From: Schizophyllum amplum
Taxonomy: Eukaryota; Basidiomycota; Agaricomycetes; Agaricales; Schizophyllaceae
NCBI GenBank assembly: GCA_007026445.1
Contig: VDMD01000012.1
Location: forward strand, 124,001-188,000
Length of the DNA: 64,000 bases
Reading direction: 5' to 3'
Shown piece by piece: positions 1 to 11,487 of the stretch. Below the pieces are notes generated by a model. It ran no database searches, was not told the origin of the DNA, and worked only from the letters and a program-made list of their open reading frames with translations. The position numbers were made by a program, and so were the translations under genes. The first letter of the stretch is position 1. Each line of letters opens with the position of its first letter.

Positions 1-404
1 TAATTGCCAGACGTAAAGTAGCGATCCCTATACTCTGACTCAGATATATTCATGCGACTCTATCATACTAGGTAGACCCTGTGTCCGCCAATATAGTACC
101 GTAAGTGCCTCGGGTCGTGGATATCTGGATGCGCGTACATAGGACACTGCAAGGAAGGACGGTAAGACTCACAATGATACGCAAGGCGAAAAGATAGATG
201 AAGGGGCGGAGGGGATCTGGTGTCGCAATGAAGCGGAATGGAAGGTACCGTCGTCCTCGAATTCCTCACTATGATCTCCCCAGAGGAAGATGACTCCGAG
301 TTATCATCCCTTTGTCCCTTCCCCTTGCTATCCGGATCGTCTTCCTCTTCAGACACGGCGTCGCGTAAGGCTGGGATTGCAGCTCTCGAACCCTTATACC
401 TCGA

Positions 405-1560
405 CTAGGAACCGTACGCTCGTACCGCTAACGCACTCCACATAATCAGCGCGCCCGCCAAGGAAGATTTTCTGCCTGCATCGGGAGAAGGACGGCCTAG
501 ACAACCTTCCACAAAGGTTCCCAATGCGGCGACATCGTCCTGAGATGATATTGTAAACACCGATGATTCGAGATAGGTGAGGTTCAGCGGCGATCCGAGA
601 TGGCCCTCCAGTACGTCGCCTAGATAGTTGATCGCACTTCGAGAGGTGTACACCAATACAGTGCGATTTGCAGCCTTTCAACGCTTGCATATCTCTTGAG
701 CAATTGTACCCAGTCATTGCTACTGAAATTCTCGCAAGCCGGTGGCCACAGCTCCAGGGCAGACGAGTTGGCGGTAGGATTGTTGTCGACGAAGCGCAAA
801 AGCACGCTTAGAACGTCGCCCCATACGATGTCCAGCGTGCACAGGCCAGGGGCACGCAAGACCTCCAGAACACATATGACGAGTGCAAAGAGAGTCGGAA
901 CGTTAAGGTTGGGAAGGAGGAGCTCCGTGTACCGTGTATCGACGGGGTTCAATAACGTGAGCTTGAGGCTTTGAAGCGCATGGCACTCCTGCAGCGCGTC
1001 GGCGGTCTGGCGAAGATCGTCGCGGTCCCAGGCGCGACGGGTATTGTTCTTGTAACGTCGAAGCGCAGAAGGTCTGTTCAGGGAGAATGAGCCATCCACA
1101 GTCCACTTTGGTTGAACGCACGTCGATGAGCACAGGACAAGCTTATAATGACGGAGATGAATGCGTGGCGTATGAGTCGTCCTGAGCTGAAGTTACGCAC
1201 TTGTCGTGCAGGATTAGAGACCGTCGTCGCCTGGCGCTCCCGAGCAATGAGTCCGCGAAGGCCTTCCAGCGCTCCTGCAGTCGTTCTGAACGAAGAGCCT
1301 GAAGATGAGGGGAGGCGCCCTCGATTGGCGCACAAGCGAAGCCTTGGCGAGAAAGCATGATGTTGGTCCACAGTCGAGGACCAGAGAGAGCACGCGAGCG
1401 CCAACACAGACAGACTCGCATGATAGGAAGTCGCGCGATGGTGATGCATGGCCTACGCTCACGTATTGTGTGGGAGATGGCGTCGGTCATAATGATGGCG
1501 AGAACTTCGAGCGGAAGCCGCTGGGACGCTGTCGCACAGGAGAGGACAACGTGCGCTTTC
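405..1560 (-). pseudogene. F-box/leucine-rich-like gene, probably decayed
   Basis: Reading the minus strand, a segment near 1530-1345 gives RLPLEVLAIIM, then MRVCLCWRSRALSGPRLW. This is the usual layout of an agaricomycete F-box motif followed by the W-R-x-x-A-L-x-x-P-x-L-W signature. Downstream, 1099-620 encodes a leucine-rich stretch (LQSLKLTLLN, LLLPNLNVPTL, LCTLDIVWGDVL) typical of the C-terminal half of these proteins. The reading frame then has to jump by one base near 656 to continue into VYTSRSAINYLGDVL and on to a stop at 405. No in-frame ATG precedes the F-box without meeting a stop. I therefore read it as a frameshifted remnant. An unrecognised intron or exon could still rescue it. 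The protein it would make would be a substrate adaptor of an SCF ubiquitin ligase, by family knowledge only. Confidence 0.4.
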
Positions 1561-1956
1561 GTGCCGCGCTATCCGCCACAAGATGGTGCTGAGAGCAGAG
1601 ATCATTCGGCATGGCGCGCGTTTCCTGGATGGCGTCGTCGCGTAAGTCAAGTCATTCGAACTGATGTGCGAACATATTGGATCTGGAGGGCCATAAGTAA
1701 GCAGGAGAATAGGCATCGCGAGCCTGAACTCAGCTATTTGAGTCAGATGCGCGCTTCAACCTGCTTCAGCTTGAACTTGGGACGATGACCGTCCGCGTCA
1801 GGACCGTTTGCCGGGCCGTGTCACTGACGGCACAGCCTGAGCTACGCGGTCACGTGTGTTCGCGATATAAGTAAAGGAGACCTCCCATCGGCCGACCTAT
1901 TCATCCCCAACATGCTTTTATGACTTCATCCCGTGTCGTTTATGCTCACAGGCTAG

Positions 1957-1965
1957 ATATAAAAG
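1957..1965 (+). promoter_or_regulatory. TATA box of the gene at 2048
   Basis: ATATAAAAG lies about 85 bases upstream of the ATG at 2048 and is followed by a pyrimidine-rich leader (TCTCTCCTCTCCCACCTC). That combination is a classic fungal core promoter, and it is the main support for the start chosen for the next gene. Confidence 0.5.
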
Positions 1966-2047
1966 CGAGCAAAGAGACGAAAAGCGCGCTCGCGCGTTCT
2001 CTCCTCTCCCACCTCGGATACCTCGAAAGCCTCAGCCGTATACTGCC

Positions 2048-2992
2048 ATGCCTTCCAGGTTCGCCGACACACCGATGGCTGGATTCCCTGACTGGCTGAA
2101 GGAGAAGCCTTTCTCGCCTTCCGCCAACGACGCGATGTGCAACATCATGCTTGCTTGCAAAGACCGAATTGGCGACCTGACTCCTTCGTCGTCGGAGTCG
2201 GGCCCTTCCGACTACTACGTCCTGCTTCGGCGCTACCTACATGTTCTCGCCAAATGCAACTGTGCTATTATCACCGTCATGCTCGCCGACCTCACGCTGA
2301 CTGAAGACGAGCACATCGAGCTCCTGAAAATGGAAGACTCTCACATGGCGCGTTTGCTCGAGACGACGGTTGGCTTGGAAGTGGCTAGAGCTCGCTCAAA
2401 GCCAAAAACCAAAATTCGGTCAAGGTGTGTCTTGACGCCAATCTGTAGCTGCTGTCGTTTCTCATATTGTGCGACAGCAAGGGTCGCCGCGCTCGAGGAC
2501 GTCGCCACCACTGTGATCAGACAAGCGTCTCGGCGTGCGTGTGACTCTATACGGCGTAGTGCGTCTCGTACCTTTTGCATACTCCCAATGTTGAAGCTGA
2601 CCGATCTGTTAGCTTCTTGCTTGCTCGAACCCTTGTGTAAGTTGCCAACAGCTAGGGCGGTGTCCAGTAAGTTTGATTCTGCTCATCGAGGATACGTGTC
2701 TGTCTGTCTGACGACGCATTGCAGACTCGTTCCCTCCACCCGACCACGTACAATCTACGGTCTTTCCCTTGCGCTGCCACGTCAACGGCTTCTCGACCAA
2801 ACTACTCATGCATCTCTGATCGTGGAGCTGTGTCATCCGATTGACCTCGACGCTGCGACTGAGTCCGTCTCTGTCCTTGCGGTCCTCGCTCCTGTCGAAC
2901 GCAAGTCAACACCTATTATTATCTGTCGCGTCACTCGCCAGACTCCGTCTGCACTAGCTGTCATCTCTTTGAAAGCTCCTCGATTCTGCTAA
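2048..2992 (+). CDS. hypothetical protein
   Basis: I do not recognise this protein. The start is supported by a TATA box about 85 bases upstream and a pyrimidine-rich leader. The first 125 codons have normal composition, with MPSRFADTPMAGFPDWLKEK at the N-terminus and a predicted helical stretch YYVLLRRYLHVLAKCNCAIITVMLADL around residues 58-84, which is amphipathic to hydrophobic rather than a clear membrane segment. Beyond roughly position 2425 the frame stays open to 2992 but its composition changes (Cys, Ser and Arg rich, no recognisable motif). A plausible intron starts at 2426 (GTGTGTCTTG) and would end the protein near 2541 with a basic tail. The true length is therefore either about 150 or 314 residues. 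No homologue is proposed. Confidence 0.4.
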   Translation: MPSRFADTPMAGFPDWLKEKPFSPSANDAMCNIMLACKDRIGDLTPSSSESGPSDYYVLLRRYLHVLAKCNCAIITVMLADLTLTEDEHIELLKMEDSHMARLLETTVGLEVARARSKPKTKIRSRCVLTPICSCCRFSYCATARVAALEDVATTVIRQASRRACDSIRRSASRTFCILPMLKLTDLLASCLLEPLCKLPTARAVSSKFDSAHRGYVSVCLTTHCRLVPSTRPRTIYGLSLALPRQRLLDQTTHASLIVELCHPIDLDAATESVSVLAVLAPVERKSTPIIICRVTRQTPSALAVISLKAPRFC

Positions 2993-4130
2993 ATCCAACA
3001 CAATACATGGCATGGCGCCCTATTAAATCTGTTTGCTCGCAGACAGACGTTGAAACGGGATGTCCGCAGGAAGAAGTATGTGAGATTGTGCATCGTCTTG
3101 CCGACGAGGCGCAGCGCGTCACGATACTAGTCTCTAGCAGAAATGCGAGAGGGAGGTGCACGAACTGAGCGACAGTATCCAAGCTGAACCAGGGTCCAGG
3201 AAGCAGTCGGGCACACATCATCAAACACAATCTCCAAGCCACCCAGACTCACTGAACCGTTTGGTTGATGCGTGCACGGGCGCGCAAGTACAGGTGACAC
3301 CTACCCGAGAGATCATCGGATTGCGAACGCCACGATGTCGCACCAACACATCCATGCAGAAATCTTTCATAGGACGAGTACGGATGTCGACAAGAGATAG
3401 AAAGGCAGTCAAGGCATGGTATTCACGGTACAAATGAGCAGAAGTGACTTCCCAGTAATTCATGCCATTAGCGAGATAACCGAATGGCGAAGTAGAACAC
3501 TCATCTGCTGGAGCTGAGGGTGTTGGCACTGCGAAGCCGGCGTCAGGGCCCCCAACCTCGCGATGCAGAAAGAAGGGCCGGACGCCGAAAGTTGGCTTGA
3601 ACGAATGTGTAGCACAGAAGCTGGTGAGGAAATGTAGCCTTGTCCGCGAGGGTCATAGGCAGCGCGCCGGCCCGCGTCGATCCCATTAGGAAGGATGGTC
3701 CCTATGCGACTCGGGACATGCACTCACACAGCTAGACACTCGGCGGCCATTCGACATGACCAGCTTCGGGGGGCCTGGCTTAGTGGAGAACCCTGAAGCA
3801 GAGGTCCGTGTGGACACAGTACACGCAATGTCGGCAGCTGGGCTGGACGCGGCGCCCGAAGGCCTCGCATGGGAAAATGAGCTGTCATCGGACGACTCAG
3901 CGTCTGGAAGAGGAGGTAAAAGAAAGAATCTACTTATCTGATGAAGGACAGCATAAGCTGCAGCCTGGTTGGCGTCGACCTCGTCCAACGCTCCGGTAGA
4001 AGGATGCGCGACCCGCCGTTACCATGCACTCACCCAGCCGGGTCTCTCCTCCATTCACACTTCCAGCCACAGGCGCTGAGCTGGTCATTAAGAACGCATC
4101 GAGTAATATCGGGCGCGTCCGCGGTGCCCG
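2993..4130. other. no gene seen
   Basis: Only short open frames without recognisable motifs on either strand. I see no repeat or RNA gene here up to the inverted-repeat element that begins at 4133. Confidence 0.4.
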
Positions 4131-4132
4131 TA

Positions 4133-4858
4133 CTGTGCCATAACGGGTTATGCATCACTTTTCATGCAGCACGCCGCTGCATCTTCATTTGGGATCAGAT
4201 TTCTTAGACAATAAATACACGCTGTGCGACCAATGCTCTGAGGGCCCATGAATATTTTCAAGAATAACGGCGACATATTCGTCTCGCCAAGGCGGGGCCA
4301 GTTTCCGAGGGGAAATGCATCACTTCGCAGCGTCGGCATTCGCGCGGCTGGGAGACAATATGTGGCGGCTCTCCTAAAGAGGCAGGCAGCCGGAGTTGCC
4401 GTGGCTACAGAACTGCGGGAATTGCCGTACTGCAGGCCATAGGCCGATATGCCGGACAGCGGCATCTGCGGCATGGAGACGCTTTTGCGCTCGCGGCGCG
4501 ACTTCGTCCAACCCGCGGGGCTTTCGACCTCCTCGACCCAGATAAAAGCTCAGATCGCCTACTCACGTCCTTTAGTACTACTCCAAGAAATTGCAGAGAT
4601 TGAGATGCCGTCAGGACAGCGCTAGGCGCTGATGCATCGCGAATTTTTGCCTGTGCAATGGCCTTCGAGGCACTCACGATTTTCTGCATACCGCTGAGTT
4701 ATCCGTATGCCTTCATCTTTTGAGGCTTCATCGAACACCACCAAGCCTAACGTTTTACGAAGTTTGAAGGTGATTGACCGATATATAAGCCCGCCGCCGC
4801 GGCTTGATGCATAACTAGAAACGCTTTGCCTGGTGATGCATAAACCGTTATGGCACAG
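4133..4858. mobile_element. Tc1/mariner-like non-autonomous element (MITE) with TA target site
   Basis: The two ends are inverted repeats of 26 bp. The left end (4133-4158) begins CTGTGCCATAACGG and ends TTATGCATCAC. The right end (4833-4858) is its reverse complement with a single mismatch (GGG against GGT in the middle). Each end is directly flanked by TA (4131-4132 and 4859-4860), the target-site duplication of Tc1/mariner elements. The 726-bp interior has no transposase frame: the longest open frames are about 100 codons and carry no catalytic DDE/D context. I therefore call it a non-autonomous derivative. Superfamily assignment rests on the TA duplication and TIR length, not on a transposase. 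Confidence 0.65.
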
Positions 4859-5077
4859 TACGCACTGGCGGGCTACTCTGAGTAGGTGACTGGTCCGTGC
4901 CCAAGCCAAGACGTACAGGTAATGTCTTTGAGATGTGTTCAATTGCAAGTCATGTGTGTTTCACCATGTAAGCTAAGCATTCCACGAATATATATCGTCC
5001 ATATTCCGTGGGGGTGATTCGGAAGAGGCATGTCACGTCTATGCTACATTCTTGTCATGGGGACCAGGCCGAGCAGT
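4859..5077. other. SEC16 3' flank
   Basis: About 220 bases between the element and the SEC16 stop codon, with no coding signal. Presumably the SEC16 3' untranslated region and terminator. Confidence 0.3.
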
Positions 5078-8000
5078 TCATTGACCAGGTTGGTTGAACA
5101 CGTCTACGTACCGGCTCCGCGCCGGTCGCTTCGACGCGGAAGACCGCGGCCGCCCTGGCGGCGGAGTACCCGCTCCTGGAGGAGCCAGCATCGAGCTGCC
5201 TGGCAGGGGCGAGCTTGGCATCGAGGGACCACCCTCGGGCGTAGGCACCAAATTCGACCGTACACGCGGAATGGTCTTGCCAGGAGGCGGACCGCTCGCC
5301 ATCTCAGCCACCGACGCTGCGCGTGCAGGTGGGCGTGAGCCGCTGAGAGGCGGAGCTGCCGTCATGCGCGGGCCGCCGCTAGCCATCATGCCAGGCGACG
5401 CTGTCTGGGCACGCGGCGGCGGTGGCGGCGGCGCACTTGGTTTTGCGTCGTCCGCACCGGCCTAAACAATCTCGCCGTGAGCCTAAGAGAGATTAGACGG
5501 CAGTAGTAGCGTACCTTCTTGTTGACCCATCGCTTCTGCTCCTTGTCGTAATAGAACGATGTCTCCTCCCCTAGACTGGCCTTGATAGGTCCCGGCCCCT
5601 GTGCCTCCGAGCTCTTCTTCCACGAGAAAGGCCACCAGCTCCCACGGGAGGATCCCGAGTTCGACTGTTGCACCGGCTGAGGATCTGGACATAGTCAGCC
5701 ACTGTAACTGGACAGAGGGCAGGCAACTCACCCGGCCGCTCAGGTGCAGCAGGCTTCGCCGGCTCGGTGTTTTGCTGCGTGGCCCCGTCATCTTGCGCCC
5801 GTGCCTTGTCTTTCTTCGAGTTTCCGAAGCCAAGGTCCTCCATGTCTTCGTCATCATAAGATTGCGAAGAAGGCGGTCCCATATTGCGGAAGCTCATCGA
5901 CGAAGGTGGTGCCGAGAACGGCGAGGGCGCACTGTCCATTAGCGAGATGAAACCGTCCGACGATGACGGTACTTGTAGCCCGTCCGATACGTGCACGAAG
6001 GAGGTCGCCTTCGGCGTTTGCGACGACTGCTCTGAGTTGCTGTAGGAGCCCGCGCCCCACCAAGTCACCTCCTGACCTTGGTCTGGTTGTTCGCCCTGGT
6101 CGGTCTGCAGTGACGACTCGTCTTGGATTGGACTAAGGGCGCTGACGGGAGCGTACGGATTGGGGGAATGTCCGAATGGAGCCCCATAGCTCACGCTGAC
6201 TGAAGCGGTGCGGTTCAGAGGCGGTGGCGCAGTCCGACGCACTTCCGCTGCAGACGACGATCGCCCAGGAGGGCCATAGGCATTGGCCCCTTCGTGCAAG
6301 TTGGTAACGGATGGGTTAGGCGACGGCTCCGTAGACGATATCGCGCTGTAGAGAGCAAATGGGCCGGAGAAAGCCTCCGTCTTCTTGGGCTCCGGCTCGG
6401 CTTCTGTATCGGCACCGGCCACCAGCTGTGTGAGACGCTTCTCGAGGAAGCCACCCACAGATGCAAGACTTGGCTTGCTGATCTTGCCGCCGATCCATGA
6501 AGCTGACTTGTCCCCCTCGGTGTTGCCCGCAATCCTATTTGATAGCTCCTTGAGCTGTTCGAGCATCGTCATCGTATAGTACGGTGAAGGCTGGGCTAGC
6601 ATAGCGGAGATTGCTTCGCAGTATCTGAAGAAGCTGAATTAGCTCCAAGTACTCCGCGGAATGACGGCGCCACGAACCTCTGAGCAAGCTGCACCTCTCC
6701 AATTTCGGCCAGCATGAAAGCACGCATAAGGCGGTATGCCTGCAAATGGGGGAATCCACGGAACGGTTCTTGACCCTTCTGAGGCGTGCTCAGCGACATG
6801 GCAAACTCGCCGATCTCGGACAAGACGACGGCTTCCGAATCCTTGTCGAAGTTCGGTGTCGTTTGAGGACCGCGCGAGCCCAACAGAACAATCCGAGTGC
6901 CCGGACTTCCGAGGCCGCCAATAGGTGAGGTCAGTGGTGACAAGAGGTAGCTGCATAGGACACGTTGGCCATGAGCTTAGATTTGAAGAAAGGTACTAAC
7001 CATGCATGCGCCGCCTCTACCCATTGATTGAGCTGCAGCTGATCGCCAAGAGCAGTTATGGCTGCAGAGACGTCCGGAGCCATGTTGCTCGAGTACATCA
7101 TCGCTAGCGTGTCAGTCCACTTAGCAAGAGCCTCTTCGCTGATATGCGAAGACCCGGCGGGCAGCGAAAAGTTGGGAGCCATCGGCGTCGCGCCGCTGCT
7201 CGGCGGCGGCAGCCCAGTCACAGCGGCCTGTGCGAGCAGATTGGGCGGAACCATCTCTTGCACTGCATCGTCGTCAATACATGCATACAACAGTATAGCA
7301 GAACAACTAACCTGCAGAAGGTCCCTGTCCAGAGTATAAGCGGTATGCAACGCGCAGACTTTCGTATCCGTTGGACACGGAAGGATGTGCCGAGAGGTCG
7401 TCTGAGCCTTTCACGCCGAGCTCGCCCTTCAGAAACTCATTTACGACCTCCTGCCATGCGTCCTTGTCCACGCTGCTCGCGATGACCATGGCGTGCGCCC
7501 AGAGCTTCTCGTCCAACGCAAGATTGTATGCTGCGCGACGCTCCCCTTTGCGAAGGAATTCCTGGATCTTGTCCAATGTCGACGGGTGTAAGGACACAAC
7601 AGAGATGGGTGCATCGCTACCAGCATTCCCTGTGAGACCAGGGCTGGAGAACGAATGTGCTGCCGGTGTCCGCAGGTGTGCTGAACGAATATGCACTGGG
7701 CGATGGCTCACTGGCACCGTCCGCGGGATACAACTGTGGCAGCAATGCGGCCCGAATTGCATTCTCGTGTTGTGATCTAGAGCAAATGAATAAGACAGCA
7801 CCTTGAGCGCAAAGTGAACTCACACTCCAGTCAGCCTTCCGTCATGCTCAACCATTACTTTGAGCAGCTTCACCAGCACCAGCTTCCCTTCCGCTCGGCG
7901 GCCTTCAGGGCTGTCACTATGCATGTAGGCAATTCCGCGCGAGAGCTCTTCCGCACGATCCTGAAGATATTTCAAGACGCTCGTCTTCTTTGCCTTCATC

Positions 8001-10827
8001 ATCGACGCGTTCGTCTTCACCAAGCTTGTCGCCGTTTGCATGCCAGGGTCGCCGAGGAGCGGGCCTGGGAACGCTGTTGTGGGGAAGTCCAGAGCAGTCT
8101 CAGGAATGAGCTTCGAGATAGTCCGCATGCAGATGCTGGTCTGGTTTTTCGCTGCCAAAGCGACATCAAATCCAGTGCTGAGCGTGTCGCCGCCGTGGAA
8201 ACACGACACGAGCTTTCCCCCAAAGCCAAAGCTGATGACGGGGGCGCGAGACGCTGTCCGCCCGAGGACATCGTTGGTCCCCAGCAGTGACGGCGACGGT
8301 GCATACTGCGAGATGGTCGGCTTGACTGTGAGCTCCTGGGCGCCGCCAAAGCCTGAAGTGCCAGCGTCGTTCATGCCGTATGGCGTGTATCCGTATCTCG
8401 ACGTACCGCTGCCGCCGTAATCGCTTGCCGCTTCGCCTGACTGGTATCGGTTGTGTTGTCCTGGAGCATATGGATCTTCTGGGCTGAGCGAGCTCACGGA
8501 CCGTATGGAGTCCTTGGACTTCGACCGCTCATGTGCGGACGCTCCACTGGGAGGCGGGGCCATCTTGGGAGGGGCCGCATAGCGGCTAGCACCGGCGATG
8601 CTACTAGTCGACCTGACGGACGATACAGACTGCGCACCCGGAGACGACACTCTTCCAGGAGCAGCGCCGTTTTGATGCGGCGCGTAGGGGTCGAAAGCAG
8701 GCTGAGCCGGGGACGCAGTAGAAGCGAACGAGATAGTTGACGCTTGCTGAGGCGCGTAATGATCATACGCACTGCTGGTCTGAGTTGGAGGGGCATATTG
8801 CTCATACGAAGATCTGGCCGTCGTCTGCGTTACCGGAGATGTCGTCCGATCGCCTGGGGTCGCATATGCCATTCCGTATGCGCTGACATTGTTCGCGAAA
8901 GGGCTGCCTGTCCGGCTAGCGGGACGCATCGAAATGCGCGACGAAGCCCGCTCCTGTAAAGGAGGACTGCCATACCGCTGCGTGAGATCTATCGACGACG
9001 CCCGAGAGCCGGATGGGGACGAGCGATCCGACCGAGGCGGGGGAGGAGCCATTGAAGACTTAGTAGGCGGTGGCGAGATTGTTGACGTAGGCGGCGAGGG
9101 ATACGCGAATTCAGGATAGGCTGGAACTGCGTAACGCGGACTTGCCCTGTCCAAGGGAGGGGAGCCGGTAGACGAGGGCGGTAGCGGAACAGATGCAGGT
9201 GGAGGTGCGGGGGCAGCATAGGCGTTAAACGCAGCGCTTTGAGCAGGCAAGCCCGCCTCGAAGTCATCGCCACCCTCCATGTCATGAACTTGCTGACCAC
9301 CTTCGGGATCAACCATCCCTTCGTCGCCGTGACCTCCTTCCGGATCCAAGGCATCGTCTATAGCAGTGATGGTTTTGTCCGTGTCCAGTGCAGGTGCTTC
9401 CACGGACGCAGTAGACCCATGGGAAGGTTGGTACGGCGCTGACGGCGACATTGAACGTCCGTGGTTCGCGTCAGCTGCTGTGCCGAGAACCGGATGCGCG
9501 TACGGGTCTACAGTCGGCACGTATGGGGACGACTGGTTCCAGTTCTGGCTCAGAGGCCGGGGCGGGGGCGGGCTGGCGTAGTGTGATTGTACGCTTGGTG
9601 ATCGGGCTGGCGGAGGATGGACAGTAGATCCAGGGTGGCCCATCGAAGGTGGCGGACTGGTGAAGTGCGACGCGCTCGAGGGTCGAACAGGTGGCGCCGC
9701 TGCAAAATGCGACGAGCTGGCTGGACGAGGTGGCGGAGGGCTGGCAAACCGCGATGCGCCGGCTGATTGTGGAGGAGCAGAATACTGCGAGGATACCGAC
9801 GACTTCCTGGGGGGCGGAGGAGGCAGCGGTGGCGCCTCTTGCTGCTGCTGGAGGGAGCCGTACATGGCCGGACTTGCATATGCGCCGTAAGCGGAAGCAG
9901 CTGGGGCCAGGCGAGTCGTCGACTTCTGCTTCGAAATGGTCGGAATAGGTGGGTCATAGGCATTCGCCAACTTGGGCCTCGCGGGCGCTTGTTTGGAAAG
10001 AGGAGGCGCCGTAGCTGGTGCAGCAGGTGTCATGTATGGAGAGCTCGCCCCAGAATATGTAGCGTACGGCGTGTAAGGCGACGAAGTTGCGCTCTGGGCT
10101 GCATAGGGCGACGCGGTATTTGCGCTATACGTAGCAAAAGGGGACGCGGTGGGGGCCAAGTTTGGCGTATATTGAGCGAACTGCGCTGCCGCCGGCGACT
10201 GGAATGTTGACGGCGGGGGAGCATATGGGTCGGTCTTGAGTTGTGAGGACGTAACGGACGAGGTCTGGTACGAGTTCTGTGCCGGTTGTGCTGGAGTTCG
10301 GTATTGTTCGTAGGAGGTCGTGTTCGTCGAGGCCGTATTGGAGTACTGATCGTAACCGTATACCTGCGTAGACGGAGTGTACGTGTCGCCTACCGGATAA
10401 TTGCGGTCAGCGACTCGTACGTGGACGACAGCAGATCGGACGCACCTCTCACAGCGCTTTCGGATGGATAGTGTGACACAGCCTGCCATTGTTGCTGTCC
10501 GTCGTAGTATCCCTGCTGTCCGTACGCCGCTCCTGTGCCATTGGTTTGCTGGGTCGGCTCGGCGGCTGACGTCGCGTACCCTTGGGCACCGGAGGTATCA
10601 TGCTGAGTACCCACTGTGGCCGCCCCTCCCTGGGCATCCGTGGTATCATTTCCGCTCGATATTTGGTCGAAGAAGTCAGCGTCGCCTGCAGGCTCGGCAC
10701 CGAACAGGTTACCAGCGGGTGCAGCGGTGGTACTTCCAGCGGAAGGCTTGTCGGACTCGTCTCCAAGGTTTGAGAACGGGTCAGACGCTGGGCCGTCGGC
10801 GCCAAAGAGGGAGGCGGCGGCTTCCAT
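5078..10827 (-). CDS. sec16: Sec16, COPII coat assembly scaffold at ER exit sites
   Basis: Multi-exon gene starting at 10827 (MEAAASLFGADGPASDPFSN). A long disordered region rich in Pro, Ser, Tyr and Ala (roughly 10360-8400) is followed by the conserved central domain (VISFGFGGKLVSCF near 8235). The Sec23-binding/ACE1 helical region follows from about 7800 to 6580 (HPSTLDKIQEFLRKGERRAAYNLALDEKLWAHAM; LAQRYCEAI at the end). The C-terminus carries the Sec16 hallmarks GPIKASLGEETSFYYDKEQKRWVNKK (near 5590-5515) and SRYVDVF just before the stop. An intron at 10452-10364 joins ESA to VYGYDQ in frame. Sec16 organises ER exit sites, binding Sec12/Sar1 and the Sec13/31 and Sec23/24 coat layers; that is family knowledge. 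One junction near 7660-7696 needs a 37-nt intron, unusually short, or is a frameshift. Confidence 0.93.
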
Positions 10828-11487
10828 GCTGCTGGCCGTTGAACCACAAAGAGCAAGCGCAAATGACAGTGAAGCAGGACGAGGAGGAGAGTGTCCAAGT
10901 GATATTTGCCCGTGATTGTCACGAGCATCAGCATCAACACGTCATCACCGAATGTTGATTTCCTCAGAAAATCATGCCAGCTGGGCTTGTCCACCGGACC
11001 ATCGCAACATTTGCGGGGACAGACGCATGGATGCAGATCCGTATAATCGTGCAGCAGTGCACGCCGGCATCAATTGACTACCAAGCTAGCTAGTCGTACT
11101 AATAGGTGTAAGAAGACGTGCGTAGAGGAACGGCCTAGCAGGAGAGCAAGATGATCAAAGGGATTCAGATCTACTAGAGCGACCCAGTAATAGTACGACT
11201 GTTCGTGAACGATGAATGAAGACAACTACGTACGGCATTAGAAGACATGGAGAGCGTGCACGTATATATCCAATGAACGATGCGACGATGCAGTAAGTTA
11301 GCGTTCTTGAAGATGATGAATGCGGTGAGAAAGAGTCGAGCAGAGTGCAGCATGATGCGGAAAGAGAGCCAGGCAATAATGTGAACGGTAGAGTAACAAC
11401 GTGCACAGGAGACGGGAGGCGAGATTGAGACAAGACGGATGAAAATGCGTGAAGGACGGTGGTATGAACAGAAACAAGAAGCGGGGA
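10828..11487. other. intergenic: SEC16 upstream region and PUF 3' region
   Basis: About 660 bases between two minus-strand genes. No convincing frame, repeat or RNA gene. It should hold the PUF 3' untranslated region and the SEC16 promoter. Confidence 0.4.

Noticed and set aside
2048..2992. Membrane protein call for the hypothetical gene
   Set aside because: The only hydrophobic stretch contains charged residues and is too weak for a transmembrane helix.
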